Part shown: positions 18,815 through 29,374 of the stretch, in pieces
How positions within the stretch are numbered: the first letter of the stretch is position 1
Layout of the letters: each line of letters begins with the position of its first letter
DNA from: Tupaia tana
Lineage: Eukaryota; Chordata; Mammalia; Scandentia; Tupaiidae
Reading direction: 5' to 3'
Assembly (NCBI GenBank): GCA_026018925.1
Contig: JAKSZU010000320.1
Coordinates: 140,875-204,874, forward strand
DNA: 64,000 nucleotides
Notes under the pieces: model-generated
The model's input: the letters and a program-made list of their open reading frames with translations, nothing else
Told to the model about the DNA's origin: nothing
Database searches by the model: none
Program-made: the position numbers and the translations under genes

Positions 18815-19864
18815 AGCCTAAGCCATGGAGCCACAAACACATTTACTCACTCAAGCATTCACCACTCATTCCAGAGGTTAAAACATTCCCTCCCTGCCAG
18901 TGCACTCTTTTTACAACAAAAGAAGAAGAAAAAGAGCTCGTAGAAACAGGAAAAAAGAGGGCCTAGCAGAAAAATCTCATAGAGTGCAAAAGAGAGATCT
19001 TGAAAAAAAAAAAAAAAAAGAAAGAAAGAAAGAAAGAAAATAGAGGCCCAGGGTTTTCTTACAAGATACTGAAATATGTGGAAAACAACAGTGAGCCCTG
19101 TGAGCTAGCCCTGTGCCTAGTCCAATGGGTGCCTCCAGCACCAATAACACTTTCCTTGGTCAGTCCCAGGAAACCCATTTGAGACTGAGTGATTCTACCT
19201 CCTTGAACCTGGTAGGCTTCAACCTAATGAGGGACTTGAACTCCTAATTGAGCAAGCCAGATTGTCAAGTATAATCAAAGGAGGGACATGAACCCCTAAT
19301 CTAGCAACCTAAACTGTCAGTCATGTATCAGCCTATCTTCTGATTCTAGCAACATCTTGGGGATCTTGGAGAATCTGACTAGGGCCTGTACCACCATGTC
19401 CAGTGAACTCTGGACCCACCACTAGGCTTCTACCTAAGGAGAGACTTGAACCCCCAATCTAGAAACCCAGATTGCTGCACACAATACAAGAAGAAACTTG
19501 AACCCCCCGACACAGCAACCTGAATTGCCAGGTCCGTATCTGCCTAGGGAACCAAAATCCAGGCAGCACCTCCAGTGCAGACCATGTACTCACCATAAAC
19601 AAGCAACCAGTCAAAAAAAAATCACAGACAGAACAGGTTCAGGACAGGTAGAAAGACACCTCTGGAAGACTTTTCAGACTCCACAAAATTTTGTGGGAGT
19701 GGTAGTATTTCTCGAGCAGTGGTCCAATAAGCTGAATGGGATCTCCAGGAACATGAGGCAATCAGGGGGCACCTCCCTGAGAGTACCACAGGTTCTTGGC
19801 CACCAACCAGGGTGAGGCTGCCCTTCCCGGGTCGGATGCCTTACTCAAGTACCATTAGGTATTG
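18815..19864 (-). other. Provirus C distal leader with degenerate tandem units
   Basis: Contains a GAAA-type microsatellite (19000-19038) and four degenerate copies of a roughly 50-bp phrase of the type gagggacttgaacccctaatctagcaaccc (about 19207-19260, 19268-19320, 19425-19480 and 19484-19540). No reading frame is convincing; 105 codons on the plus strand (19498-19815) are antisense to the provirus. Confidence 0.55.
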
Positions 19865-19882
19865 ATCTCACTGAGGCTTCCA
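19865..19882 (-). promoter_or_regulatory. Primer-binding site, tRNA-Thr type, provirus C
   Basis: The minus strand reads TGGAAGCCTCAGTGAGAT, 15 of 18 matches to the complement of tRNA-Thr(TGT), all three differences being transitions. Two bases separate it from the LTR. Confidence 0.72.
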
Positions 19883-19884
19883 AA

Positions 19885-20399
19885 TGTTATAGTCTAATCA
19901 GCAAGAAATATGAGGAAATCCAGGCATAGCCAAATTATTGAAGTTTTATTGAGTAAGCCGGTGGCACAAGGTGGTCTCATGTCTCCCAAAAACCCTTCAG
20001 CCCCAAGTGAAAGATGAGGGGTGCTTATAATGGCAAAAATCACGTTCTTTTCTGTTTCGACGTGGAGATTACAAGAACAAGGCATGGTGGGCTTCAAAGG
20101 GTAGAGGATAGGTGCTTACAATGCATAAGCAGTTTACAGAAGTGAAGCAAGCAGGGTAATTATTCCTAAGGGTATGATCCATCTCTATCTAAACATAATA
20201 AAATATTAATGACCTTTATGGCTCAGGGCAAATGGGTTTGGTGATTATCATCATATCATCATGGGACATCTTAAGGTGTAGAGTTTTAGGGCAGGGGACA
20301 TGGAATTTTAATTCTCTTAGGAAGGAGGAGAAGACTTTCAGTATCTAACTAGGAAACCAAAATAGAGGTGTATCACAAGACACACACGCACATGCTTCA
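19885..20399 (-). repeat. Provirus C 5' LTR
   Basis: Begins TG next to the PBS and ends CA at 20399 on the plus strand. Minus-strand TATAAG (TATA position 20025-20029) and AATAAA (19945-19950) are present. Pairs with 10733-11252. Confidence 0.92.
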
Positions 20400-20759
20400 C
20401 TAGCAGAAGCACCCCTATCTGGCAAGAATAAGAGCAACCTGGGTTCAGGGAAGATCGACCCCTTTTCCTGGAAACTATGTATAATCTACCCATACTTAGC
20501 ATCCAATTAACCAAAAACAAAAATCACATGACAATGCTAGATGGGGGTTGTTTACATTCTGGAACAACCCTCTTTCTGTTTGCATATAATCAACCTGCTT
20601 TCAGTTTTCATCAATGGCTTACTCTTGAATTGTTTCCTGTGTGAACCCAAGAACACACATGGTCCAGGGCCCCAAAAGGGGTTCTATCTTGCATGATCTG
20701 TACCAGGGTCAAAATCAAGTAACTTCAGCCAGAATCGGGACCATAGGACCTCTGAAACA
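20400..20759 (-). repeat. Probable remainder of provirus B 5' LTR (U3)
   Basis: If provirus C inserted into the LTR of B, U3 of B should resume here. A plausible LTR end is tctgaaaca at 20759 (TGTTTCAG on the minus strand), compatible with the ...ACA at the other end. Not verifiable without the second LTR of B, which lies outside the window. Confidence 0.4.
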
Positions 20760-21060
20760 CCCACTTAAAGAAAAGCTAAGGTTTTACTTACATTATTAAG
20801 CTTTCTTTTTCTTTTCTTTTTTTTTTTTTTCTTTTTTAATTTTGGATGGAAACTGCTTGCTATGACAACATAGTCCCCAGGTTGAATGACATCAGAAACC
20901 TGAAGTTTGCCCCTTCCAGAATAGAAGTGATAGAAATAGATTAACTAAAGCTCCAGCATTCAAGAAAGCCCATGGGATGGCCATGCTCCTTAAAGCAGTC
21001 ATTGAATTAATTATGTGTCTGGAAATTCTTGCCTTAATTTTGCATTTAAAGATTAAGGTG
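20760..21060 (-). other. Unassigned stretch with possible integrase-like fragment
   Basis: After a T-rich run (20806-20840), the minus strand at about 20835-20910 translates as GKLQVSDVIQPGDYVVI, reminiscent of the start of a retroviral integrase C-terminal domain. The match is short and has no supporting neighbours. Confidence 0.3.
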
Positions 21061-21312
21061 GGACACCAGTCAATGGAGAAATGGTTAGGTCTCTGAACTC
21101 CCTCATAGTCATCTGAGGTTTGAGCCCCAGACCCAGTGGTTTAAACCCATGCCAGGAGGGTCGGCATATGTGCCCATGACCCCAAGAGGAAAATGAAGGA
21201 GAAGGGATTGCATCATGGCCATCTTCTCAGGAGATTATTTCTCATTTTCTGTCTCTCTCTATCTTTCAGGCAAGTATATGCACCATATATCAAAAATATC
21301 TCTCAAAAAATC
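21061..21312 (+). mobile_element. tRNA-derived SINE, diverged
   Basis: Complete layout from tRNA head to short A tail, with decayed B box (ggtttgagccc). Confidence 0.85.
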
Positions 21313-21432
21313 AGGATTATGTCTGAGTTAGAAAAATCAAAATCATAATTTTTTAATCAACTGGAAAGAATCACATCTTTAGAAGAGTGAGTGAAAATAG
21401 ACCATACTGCAATTTAATCTAGGTTGGAATTT

Positions 21433-21444
21433 TTATTTAATTTA

Positions 21445-21475
<31 letters not shown>

Positions 21476-21893
21476 TTATTTTTATTATCATCATAATCTT
21501 CTTTATATTACATTGGGTTACATATAAATTTACAGTGTATTACATTGCCTTTTCAAAAGGGAATGCCATGCATGTCGGTCAATACAGAGACATTAATCTC
21601 CCCGCTTCAACATTCAATATCTTTTTTATGTTTTTCCCAATCATTATTATTACTCTAATTATTTTTTAAAACAGTCCATCACTATTTCTCATTTTGCTTG
21701 TAAAAAGACTTTACACATTATGAAATACTTCTCAGACCAATCCAGTTGAGAATACTATACATGTCCTCATCAACAGGTAATAAGCCATATCTGTTTCTCA
21801 CTAACGTCCTGCCTCTCTATTATTCTCTTGCTATCTTCCTCTATCCTATTCTCTTTACCTCCCTCATTCCACACTGTCCTATTCTTGTTAAGT
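21433..21893 (-). mobile_element. 5'-truncated L1 3' end
   Basis: About 460 bp of L1 3' UTR in antisense, starting with T-rich tail and flanked by a perfect 15-bp duplication tctaggttggaattt (21418-21432 and 21894-21908). A simple target-primed insertion. Confidence 0.88.
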
Positions 21894-21908
21894 TCTAGGT
21901 TGGAATTT

Positions 21909-22483
21909 GTGAGAAAACCAGCCAATCAAAATTGGGCATTCTACAATGCTGGACTGTTGTTTCAGATTGTCATTTAACAAACATTTTCTGAACACTCAGG
22001 TCAGCACAAGACCTTAACAATAATTAACTGAAACAAAGAAGAAAACAAAAATGTAATGATTAACATACACACACACACACACAAATTAATGCCAGGAGGA
22101 TGCAGTGAGTCCTTCCCCATCCTGTCTATGGTATAAACACTGTTCCTTTCAGGGGTCAGATAAGTAAGCAGTGGGTCCTTATTCTAATGCCTTTGTATGC
22201 ACAGTGGTCTCTTCTGGAGTGCCATCCTGCCCTCCTGACAAATCTCAGCTCGCTCAGCCATTTCTTCCTGTGTTTCCAGGTATTTGGTACCCAGAAGACC
22301 ACCTATCCAAGTCCTGAGCACAGTATTCCTGATTTGTTCAGACAGAGGCTTGTGCTGGGCCTCACTGTGCATATTTGGGCCAACTCTTGAACCTTCACCC
22401 TGTTCCTATGGGGAGTGGCTTGCCAGACCCAAGTTCAAAGGCCCTGAGAAACCACCTAGAGCCCACACAGGCCATGACATCTC
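21909..22483. other. No recognised gene; short CA microsatellite
   Basis: Holds an (AC)n run at 22069-22083. Segment 22150-22480 is GC-richer than its surroundings and looks continuous with 22740-23510 on the far side of a SINE; no protein match recognised. Confidence 0.5.
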
Positions 22484-22738
22484 TTTTTTTAAGAGATTGA
22501 TTCTTTACTATAGGGCATGTGTGCTTGCTGGAGAGACAGAGAGAGACAGAAAGCAAGAAATCATCCCTCAGGGGAGATGGCCATGCTACAATCTCTTCTT
22601 CTTCATTCTCCTGTTAGGATTTTAAGCAGACACGCACATTAACCCAGTCACGTTTTAAGCCGCTGGGCCTGAGACTCTAACCTCCATCCACTATGTGGGA
22701 GTTCAACCACATAACCATTAGGCCATCTGCTGCTCCCA
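22484..22738 (-). mobile_element. tRNA-derived SINE
   Basis: Minus-strand copy, complete but with a mutated B box region. Confidence 0.85.
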
Positions 22739-23699
22739 GGCTTCTGGAACCAGGCAGCCTGGGAGCTGCACACTGCTCCCCAGCCCCCACTACTTGGCTA
22801 TAGCACCCTGCACAAGGCCTGCACATTTCTGTTTGGGAGCCTCTGTAGTCCCTAGGCCAAGGGCTGAGCCCAAGTGAAACTCTATAGCCAGGTTTAAGCT
22901 ACCACATCTATGGGTGGCAGATGGAATGGGGGAGAACTGGGCCATACTCTCAGCAGCCACCAGCAGCAGCTTCTTGCCCAAAAATTTCACTTTTATTCCT
23001 GAAAGGGCCTGCTCAACCCTGGAGGGGGGTAACTGCAGGAATGGGGCAGGGATCGAGGCAGGCAGGGTCTTTGAGACCTTGGAGACCAGCTCCTTCTGTG
23101 TTTGCAGGTTCCTAGTGGCACCTCTGTGCCCAGTAGGCATGGGGCAGGTGCTGCCCAAGGACGCTCGCTAATACTTGACCACTGCCTGGAGCTAGGCAGA
23201 GAGCAGTGGGACCATCAAATCCTGCAGGGGGTCGGGTGGAAAGGGCTGGTCTTGCTGGGGGAGCCAGCGGTTTATTGGTCACATGGAGCTTTAGAGCCAC
23301 CCCCCAAGTGTGAACCCCAGGGAGACTTAAGGGGGAAACTGCAACCCACTTCCCAGACTTTCCTTCCCTAGAGGCCTCTGGAGGACAGGAGTGTTGGGGC
23401 TGAGTATCCTGGTTTCCCACTCCGACTCCTCAGGCCCTGTGGAAAGTTCCTGTTACTGATGTATGAAAGCAATTGCGATCAATAAAAGTGATACTAATAA
23501 TTGTCCCTTTTGATGGCTTATTCTGTCCCAAAGCTGTGGTAATTGCTTTGTGTACATTCCAATCTAATCTTCAACACACCTGCAATGGATGTGCTGAGTC
23601 TGTCTCAGAGGTGAGAAGTGGAGGCTAAAGGTGATGTCACTGGTAAGAATTAGAGCTGAGCTTAGAATTCAGGACCCAAGCTCAATTTGTTCCCCCCGC
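22739..23699. other. GC-rich non-repetitive segment, unassigned
   Basis: Unlike neighbouring AT-rich repeat DNA. It has open frames on both strands (22790-23158 minus; 22914-23171 and 23102-23371 plus), a pyrimidine tract followed by cag at 23094-23107 and AATAAA near 23480. None of the translations belongs to a family I recognise, so this may be old unique sequence, a pseudogene remnant or a 3' UTR. Confidence 0.35.
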
Positions 23700-23817
23700 C
23701 TTTTTTTAAAGAGAGATTTTGCTATTGGGCACATGTGCTCTCCGTAGACAGAGAGACAGAAAGGGAGAAATCCCAGGAGTCCAGTGACGTAACCATTATG
23801 CCATCTACTGGTCCCAC
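23700..23817 (-). mobile_element. tRNA-derived SINE, internally deleted
   Basis: Tail and GA-rich end are joined directly to the tRNA head; the central body (about 130 bp) is missing. Confidence 0.78.
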
Positions 23818-23875
23818 AAGTCCCTTGTTCTTCATCACTGACATTCTAGCACTTCTGTTTGGATTGCCTTTGCCT

Positions 23876-23876
<1 letters not shown>

Positions 23877-23913
<37 letters not shown>
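23877..23913. repeat. (CA)n microsatellite
   Basis: Near-perfect dinucleotide run of about 18 units. Confidence 0.97.
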
Positions 23914-23916
<3 letters not shown>

Positions 23917-23998
23917 AATTTTTCTGTACTAATTTGTCCACTTTAGATATTTTATTGCAATCATTTTTTTCTTTAAGAATTATTTATTTAACTTTATC

Positions 23999-24245
23999 AT
24001 TTTTTAAAGAGGGATTTTTGCAATAGGGTGCATGCACTTGCCAGAGACAGAGAAAGACAGAAAGAAAGTGAGAAATCATCCTCCAGGTAGCCATGCAGCA
24101 ATCCTTTCTCAATTCTGCTCTCAGGATTTGGGGCATACATGTACACATGCCTGGTGTGAGTTTCAAGTCACCAGGTCTAGGACTTGAACTTCAGTCAACT
24201 ATGTGAGAGTCTAGTTCCATAACTAATATACCACCTGCTGGCTCC
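23999..24245 (-). mobile_element. tRNA-derived SINE
   Basis: Complete minus-strand copy, moderately diverged. Confidence 0.85.
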
Positions 24246-24265
24246 ATCATTATTATTTAAGTAAT

Positions 24266-24390
24266 TTGCTACAGAGCACATGCAGTATATATAGAGAAGG
24301 TGAGAAAAAAGACACTAGGTGCAGGACTCGAACTGCCGTTGGCCATGTAGAAGTCCCAAATTCTAACCACCACACCACCTGCTGGCCCTG
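24266..24390 (-). mobile_element. tRNA-derived SINE, internally deleted
   Basis: Short copy lacking the central body; the tRNA head with ggactcgaactgccg (decayed B box) is clear. Confidence 0.72.
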
Positions 24391-24399
24391 TGATCATTT

Positions 24400-24565
24400 T
24401 AAATGTTTGACTAGGTTATCTGTTGATCATAATGTACGTAGTAATATATCTATGGCTTGACTAATATGCACTGTATTCATGCTGGGAAAAAACATTTTGT
24501 ATGCTAGAAAGTTGTAGAGTGATTAAATAAATAAATTAATTTAAAAAATAAATGTATTCAGCTTT
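24400..24565 (+). mobile_element. L1 3' terminus
   Basis: Contains the L1 terminal block tgtattcatgctgggaaaa followed by an A-rich tail, as in 32010-32097. Confidence 0.7.
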
Positions 24566-24617
24566 TAATACCTCTGTATCAAACTAATTTAATTTTCTGT
24601 GGGTTAAAAATAGTATT

Positions 24618-24870
24618 TTTGGTACCACCAGATGGCGTAATGGTTATGTCATTTGACTCCCATGTAATCAACTGCAGTACAAATCCTGGACCCGGTAGCT
24701 TAATACTCATGATGGGCATATTTGCCCAAAATCCTGAGAAGAGAATGGAGGAGAATGACTGTGGCATGGACATCCCCCCGGGGGGTGATTTCTCACTTTC
24801 TGTCTTTCTCTTACTCTCTGTTGAGCACATGTGCCCTAAAGCAAAATCTCTCATTAAAAAAAAAAAAAAT
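24618..24870 (+). mobile_element. tRNA-derived SINE
   Basis: Complete plus-strand copy ending in a 13-base A run. Confidence 0.87.
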
Positions 24871-25019
24871 AGCATTTGGAAGGTATGTGGGTATTTATCC
24901 TTTTTTTGTGTGTGTTCCAAATGAATATTTCCTTTAATTTAGACCTATTAAAAATTAATTTTCTAAAACACGAAGAGTATAAAGACAAATGTACTGTCCT
25001 GCCATTCTGAGGAAATCTT

Positions 25020-25252
25020 ATTTTTTAGAGAGATATTTTTTCTATAGGGTGTGTGCACTTGCCAGAGAGACAGAGAGAGATAAAAAGTGAGAAATCAACC
25101 CCTGGTGAATGACTACACTGCAATCCCCTCTCCTCCATTCTCCTCTTGGGATCTTAGGCATGCATGCACAAGGTCTGGGCACGACTGTCAAACCCAGTCA
25201 TTGGCCATGTGAGAGTTCAGCGATGTAACCATTTTGCCATCTGCTGGTCCCC
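25020..25252 (-). mobile_element. tRNA-derived SINE
   Basis: Complete minus-strand copy with small deletions in the body. Confidence 0.84.
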
Positions 25253-25387
25253 TGATGCTGTTATTACCAATCATTTGAAAAAGACAAAGGAATAGCAGAT
25301 CCTCTGAAGAATAGATTGAAAACATAAAGTCATTGTAGGATTGGCTACCTGGTCTTCGCACCTTCTATAATGAAAAGGTAAGTCCTT

Positions 25388-25637
25388 GGGGCCAACAGAT
25401 GGTGTAGTGGTTATGTTGCTGGGCTACCACATGGCTGACCGCAGTTCAAGTCCCAGGTCCAGTGACTTGAAAATCATTCCGAGTGCCTGTACACTCAGGA
25501 AGCCAGGAGGACAATGGAGAGAAGGGATTACAGTATGACCATTCCCCCAGGGGATGATTTCTCACTTTCTTTCTCACTGTCTCTGTCTCTTTCTCCAGTG
25601 AGTACATTTGCTCAAAGGCAAAACCTCAGAAAAAATA
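25388..25637 (+). mobile_element. tRNA-derived SINE
   Basis: Complete plus-strand copy; the A box region reads tggtgtagtgg. Confidence 0.85.
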
Positions 25638-26519
25638 AGTCATTTGGATTATGTTTTAACACAATATTTAAACTTAAATTTCGGTAAAAATGAAGGAAAC
25701 AATGCATAGTATTTCTTGCATTACTTAAACAATCTACTTTATATGTGTAAGAAAACTTTTCTTCAAATAAGTAATTGTGTTGCCATAAACATATTTTGTC
25801 TAATCTGTCACCAATTGTACAATGCACAGTAATTTTACTTATCCCGAAGAAAAAAACATGCATGGATAGCAGACATAATAGGAGATGTTTGTGTAGAACT
25901 CAGACATGAAAGCCTCATAACTTACCAGATAGATAAATGCAAATAAATCCATCATGCAGAAAGAGACAACTGTACCACTAAATAGAGGGAGGAAGAAAAA
26001 AATCTGAGTCTTTTTGAAATAATTTTTAGGTTGATACTGTAGTTCTGTATGAGACATACTTTTAAGTATACCAGAAAAAAAAGTGCCTTGGCACACATGA
26101 GTAACGTACCCAATGGGGACAATGACAGGTACATGTAAGTAAATATGACAAACTCACACCTTGAAAACATTAGTAGAAAATTATCAGATATGTGGATAAT
26201 CTTCTACATTTTAATGAAATATCAGAAAGTCAATGAAAATACAGCTGATCAGTATTATTCATGAAGTCCATATTTGGAATTTATATATCAGGAACAGTTT
26301 CTTTCTAACCTCAGAATCATGACCTGGTGGAGCATTTTGTGGTGATTTTCTGACATGTGCAAATACCTAGGTGCTTGTTCCCACTGAGGCCTAACAAGGA
26401 GTTGGCGACTATTTTTTTTTTTTTTTGTACTTTAAACAAGTATCCTTTTCATAATCTATTTAGTGCTATGATTTTTTGCACTTTATTTGCTTTGACTATT
26501 CACCTGTTAAAATTTTTTT
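25638..26519. other. No recognised feature
   Basis: AT-rich sequence. Overlapping minus-strand frames of 72-85 codons (25612-26170) are hydrophobic and Phe-rich, as expected from A/T bias; no domain recognised. Confidence 0.5.
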
Positions 26520-26780
26520 CTTTTATTTCCAGAGGGGACATGTACTCTCCAGAGAGAGAGAGAGAGAGACAGAGGAAGGGAAAGACTCAGATAGACACAT
26601 ACAAAGCACCATCAGAGGAGGGTGGTCATACCATAATCCTTTTTTATATATTTTCCGTCCCATTATGATTTTCAGAAACGCACACACAGCAAGTTTGATT
26701 TTCAAGCCACTGGGGTCAAGATTCCAGTCACAGTCAGTCATGTAGAATCTGACTTCCTTAACCTCTGAGCCAAGGGACTG
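26520..26780 (-). mobile_element. Possible very old tRNA-derived SINE
   Basis: GA-rich block and a ttcaagccactggg...tcagtcatgtagaatctgac head are in family order, but identity is low. Confidence 0.5.
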
Positions 26781-27152
26781 ACTCAGATGACGTCCCTTTT
26801 GTAAATGATGCTCAGGTGTGTGAGTTAACCATCGAGCTTATATGTTTTGGGTTGGGAGGTGTGGATAATTCTCCCTAATTGCTGAGATTCCCTTAATTTG
26901 ATCTATCATCCAACATTGGTCCATTTGGTTTTTTAGTCTGCTCCAGGGTCAGAGGGTGTAAGCATGTGAAAAATAAACTAAGGATGAGTGACTCAGCACC
27001 TCCTCTTCTCCTGTTGGAATCTAAACTGCCATCAGGGAGCAGGAGTTTTCCATTTACTTTTTATCTTGAGGCTTGATGTTAACTAGGGCTACCTGGGTCT
27101 GGGTATGAATTGTGTTTTGCAATGCAATTAGCAACCTCATTTTGTTTGCCAT
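26781..27152. other. No recognised feature
   Basis: Unremarkable sequence without frames or repeats that I recognise. Confidence 0.5.
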
Positions 27153-27849
27153 GGTACTTTTAAAAAAATTATTAATAGCATTTTTATTGTTTAATTATTT
27201 TCATTTATTACCATAATTTTTAATATTACATTTAATAACATGTATCTTTACAGTGTATTTCATTTCTTTTTCCAGCATGATTACCATGTCAAGACAAAGA
27301 CATTAGTATCCACATCATCATCAAATAGCTTTTCATCATTTTTTTTCAGATACTATTTATTCTTATTTTTTAAACTTTCAATCACAATATCTATATCATT
27401 TTACTTGTAACGAGGATTTATCCAATATGAAATACTTCTCAGACCAGTCCTATGGAGAATATTTTACATGTTATCATCAAGAGGTAATGAACCATTTCTG
27501 TGCCCCACTAAAGTCATACCTATCTATTTGTTCTCTTGCTATCCTCTATACTCTTCCCTGCTCCCCCACTTTTCACACTTTCTTCAGCTACTTTCTTCAA
27601 AACTATTTTCACTGCTTTTATACCCCCAAATATTTTAATCTCTACTATAAAGTGCAGATATTAAGTGGATATATACAATATCTTTTTTCATAACCTGGCT
27701 TGCTTCATTCAGCAATAGATCTTCTATATGCAACCATTTTCTATCAAGCCAAGGTCTTGTTTTCTATGACTGAATAGTATTCCATAGAGTATGTGGGGCA
27801 CATGTTTCCCATCCATTCATTTGTTTATGTACACTTGGGTTAGGTCCAT

Positions 27850-28092
27850 GTCTTAGGTCCATGTAGAATCTGGCTTCCACTGATGACCCCACAGTGTCCT
27901 GGAGGGGCCCTTTTTCTTTCTTTTTTTTTTAAATGTATTAAAGATTATATCAATTCAATGGTTCACCCAATATTTTATTGACAAACTAGAATTCAGCCTC
28001 TGTGAAGGAGAAGAGCAATTTCCACTTACGTCGATCCTCTTAGTCTAAGGGATAAGAGACTTACTTCAAAGTTATACAAATAGGCAACAAAG
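27850..28092 (-). other. Segment interrupting the L1, possibly a retroposed 3' end
   Basis: L1 homology breaks off near 27850 and resumes at aatcatgaataatgctgc (28094). The intervening sequence begins with a T run (27917-27931) and, on the minus strand, contains GTCAATAAAA about 70 bases before the A run, like the 3' end of a polyadenylated transcript. Source gene not recognised. Confidence 0.4.
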
Positions 28093-29111
28093 AATCATGA
28101 ATAATGCTGCAGTAAACATTGAATTGCAAATGCTTTTTTGACTGAGTGTTCTCCTGTTTTTTGGGTAGATACCCAGAAGTGGGATTGCTGGATCAAATGG
28201 TAGTTCTATCTGTAGATCTTTGTGGAACGTTCATATTATTTTCAACAGTGGCTGAATAAGTTTATATTCCCACCAACAGTGTAGGAGAGTTCTCCTTTTA
28301 CCACATCCCCACCAATACCTATCCCTTTGGTATTTTTCATCTTCCCCATTCTGGGTTAGGGGTTAGGTGGTATCTCATTATGGTTTTAATTTGCATCTCC
28401 CTTATGAAGTGGATGTTGATCATTTCATTATATGGTTTTTGACTATTCATGTGTTTTCCTTAGAGAGATTTTTGTTCACTTCAATTTCCCATGTTTTAAT
28501 TGGATTTGACTTATTTTTAGGTCAGCCACTTGAGTTTCCTGTGTATTCTGGTTATCAGTCTCTTGTCTGAGACACATTTTACAAATATATTCTTCCATTC
28601 TGAGCATTCTCAATTGACACTAATTACTGTGTCCTTTACTGTGTAGAAAATTCTTAATCTGATAGAGTCCCACTTGTCTATTTTAGGAATTATAGCCCAT
28701 GCTTTGGGAGTCTTATTTAAGAGGTCATTGCCTACCCCTAGTATCTCCCAGAGTTTCTCCTGTGTTTTCCACCAGGAGTTTTATAGTTTAAGGTCTTAGA
28801 TTCATATCTTTGATCCATTTTTAGTAGATTTTTGATAATGGTAAAAAATGGGGATTCAGTTTCCTCTTTCTGCAGGTGGATACTCAGTTTTTCCCACACC
28901 ATTGGCTAAAGAGGTTTTCCTTTTCCTAAAGAATTTACTGGTATCCTTTGTCAAAAATGAGTTGACTGTACACTTTGGGGTTCATTTCTGGAGTCTCTAT
29001 TCTCTTCCATGGGTCCCCCTGTATTTTTTGGGCCAATACCTTGCTGTTTTGATGATCACAGCTTTATAATGTATTTTGGGGTCAGGGAGTGATATGTCAC
29101 CTATTGCATTT

Positions 29112-29374
29112 TTTTTTTTGAGAGGTTTTTTGCTATAGGGTGCGTGCGCTCACCAGACAGACAGAGAGAGACATAGAGACAGAAAGCAAGAAATCACCCC
29201 CCCCAGGGGGGATAGTCACGCCACAATCCCTTCTCCTCCATTCTCCTCTCGGGATCTTGGGCACGCATACACACACGCCCAGCGTGAGTTTTAAGCCACC
29301 GGGTCTGGGACTTGAACTGCGGCCGACTATGTGGGAGTCCAGTGACATAGCCATTATGCTAACTGCTGGTTCCC
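29112..29374 (-). mobile_element. tRNA-derived SINE, young-looking
   Basis: Inserted in L1 with a duplicated tcacctattgcattt / tcacctactgcattt (29097-29111 and 29375-29389, one mismatch). Confidence 0.92.

Larger units (their letters stand above)
10733..20399 (-). mobile_element. Provirus C: class I ERV with two LTRs
   Basis: Minus-strand element with 3' LTR 10733-11252, env, integrase, RNase H, RT, protease, gag, a leader of about 2 kb, PBS and 5' LTR 19885-20399. The LTR starts (tattataatctaatcag versus tgttatagtctaatcag) and ends (tgcttca) correspond. All genes are broken by stops and frameshifts. Left flank tcag and right flank ctag do not form a clean 4-bp duplication. It probably interrupts the LTR of provirus B. 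Confidence 0.92.

Noticed and set aside
10729..20403. 4-bp target duplication for provirus C
   Set aside because: The flanks read tcag and ctag, which do not match cleanly, so I do not claim a duplication.
22284..22625. 113-codon plus-strand ORF
   Set aside because: Its second half is antisense SINE; the first half has no known relative.
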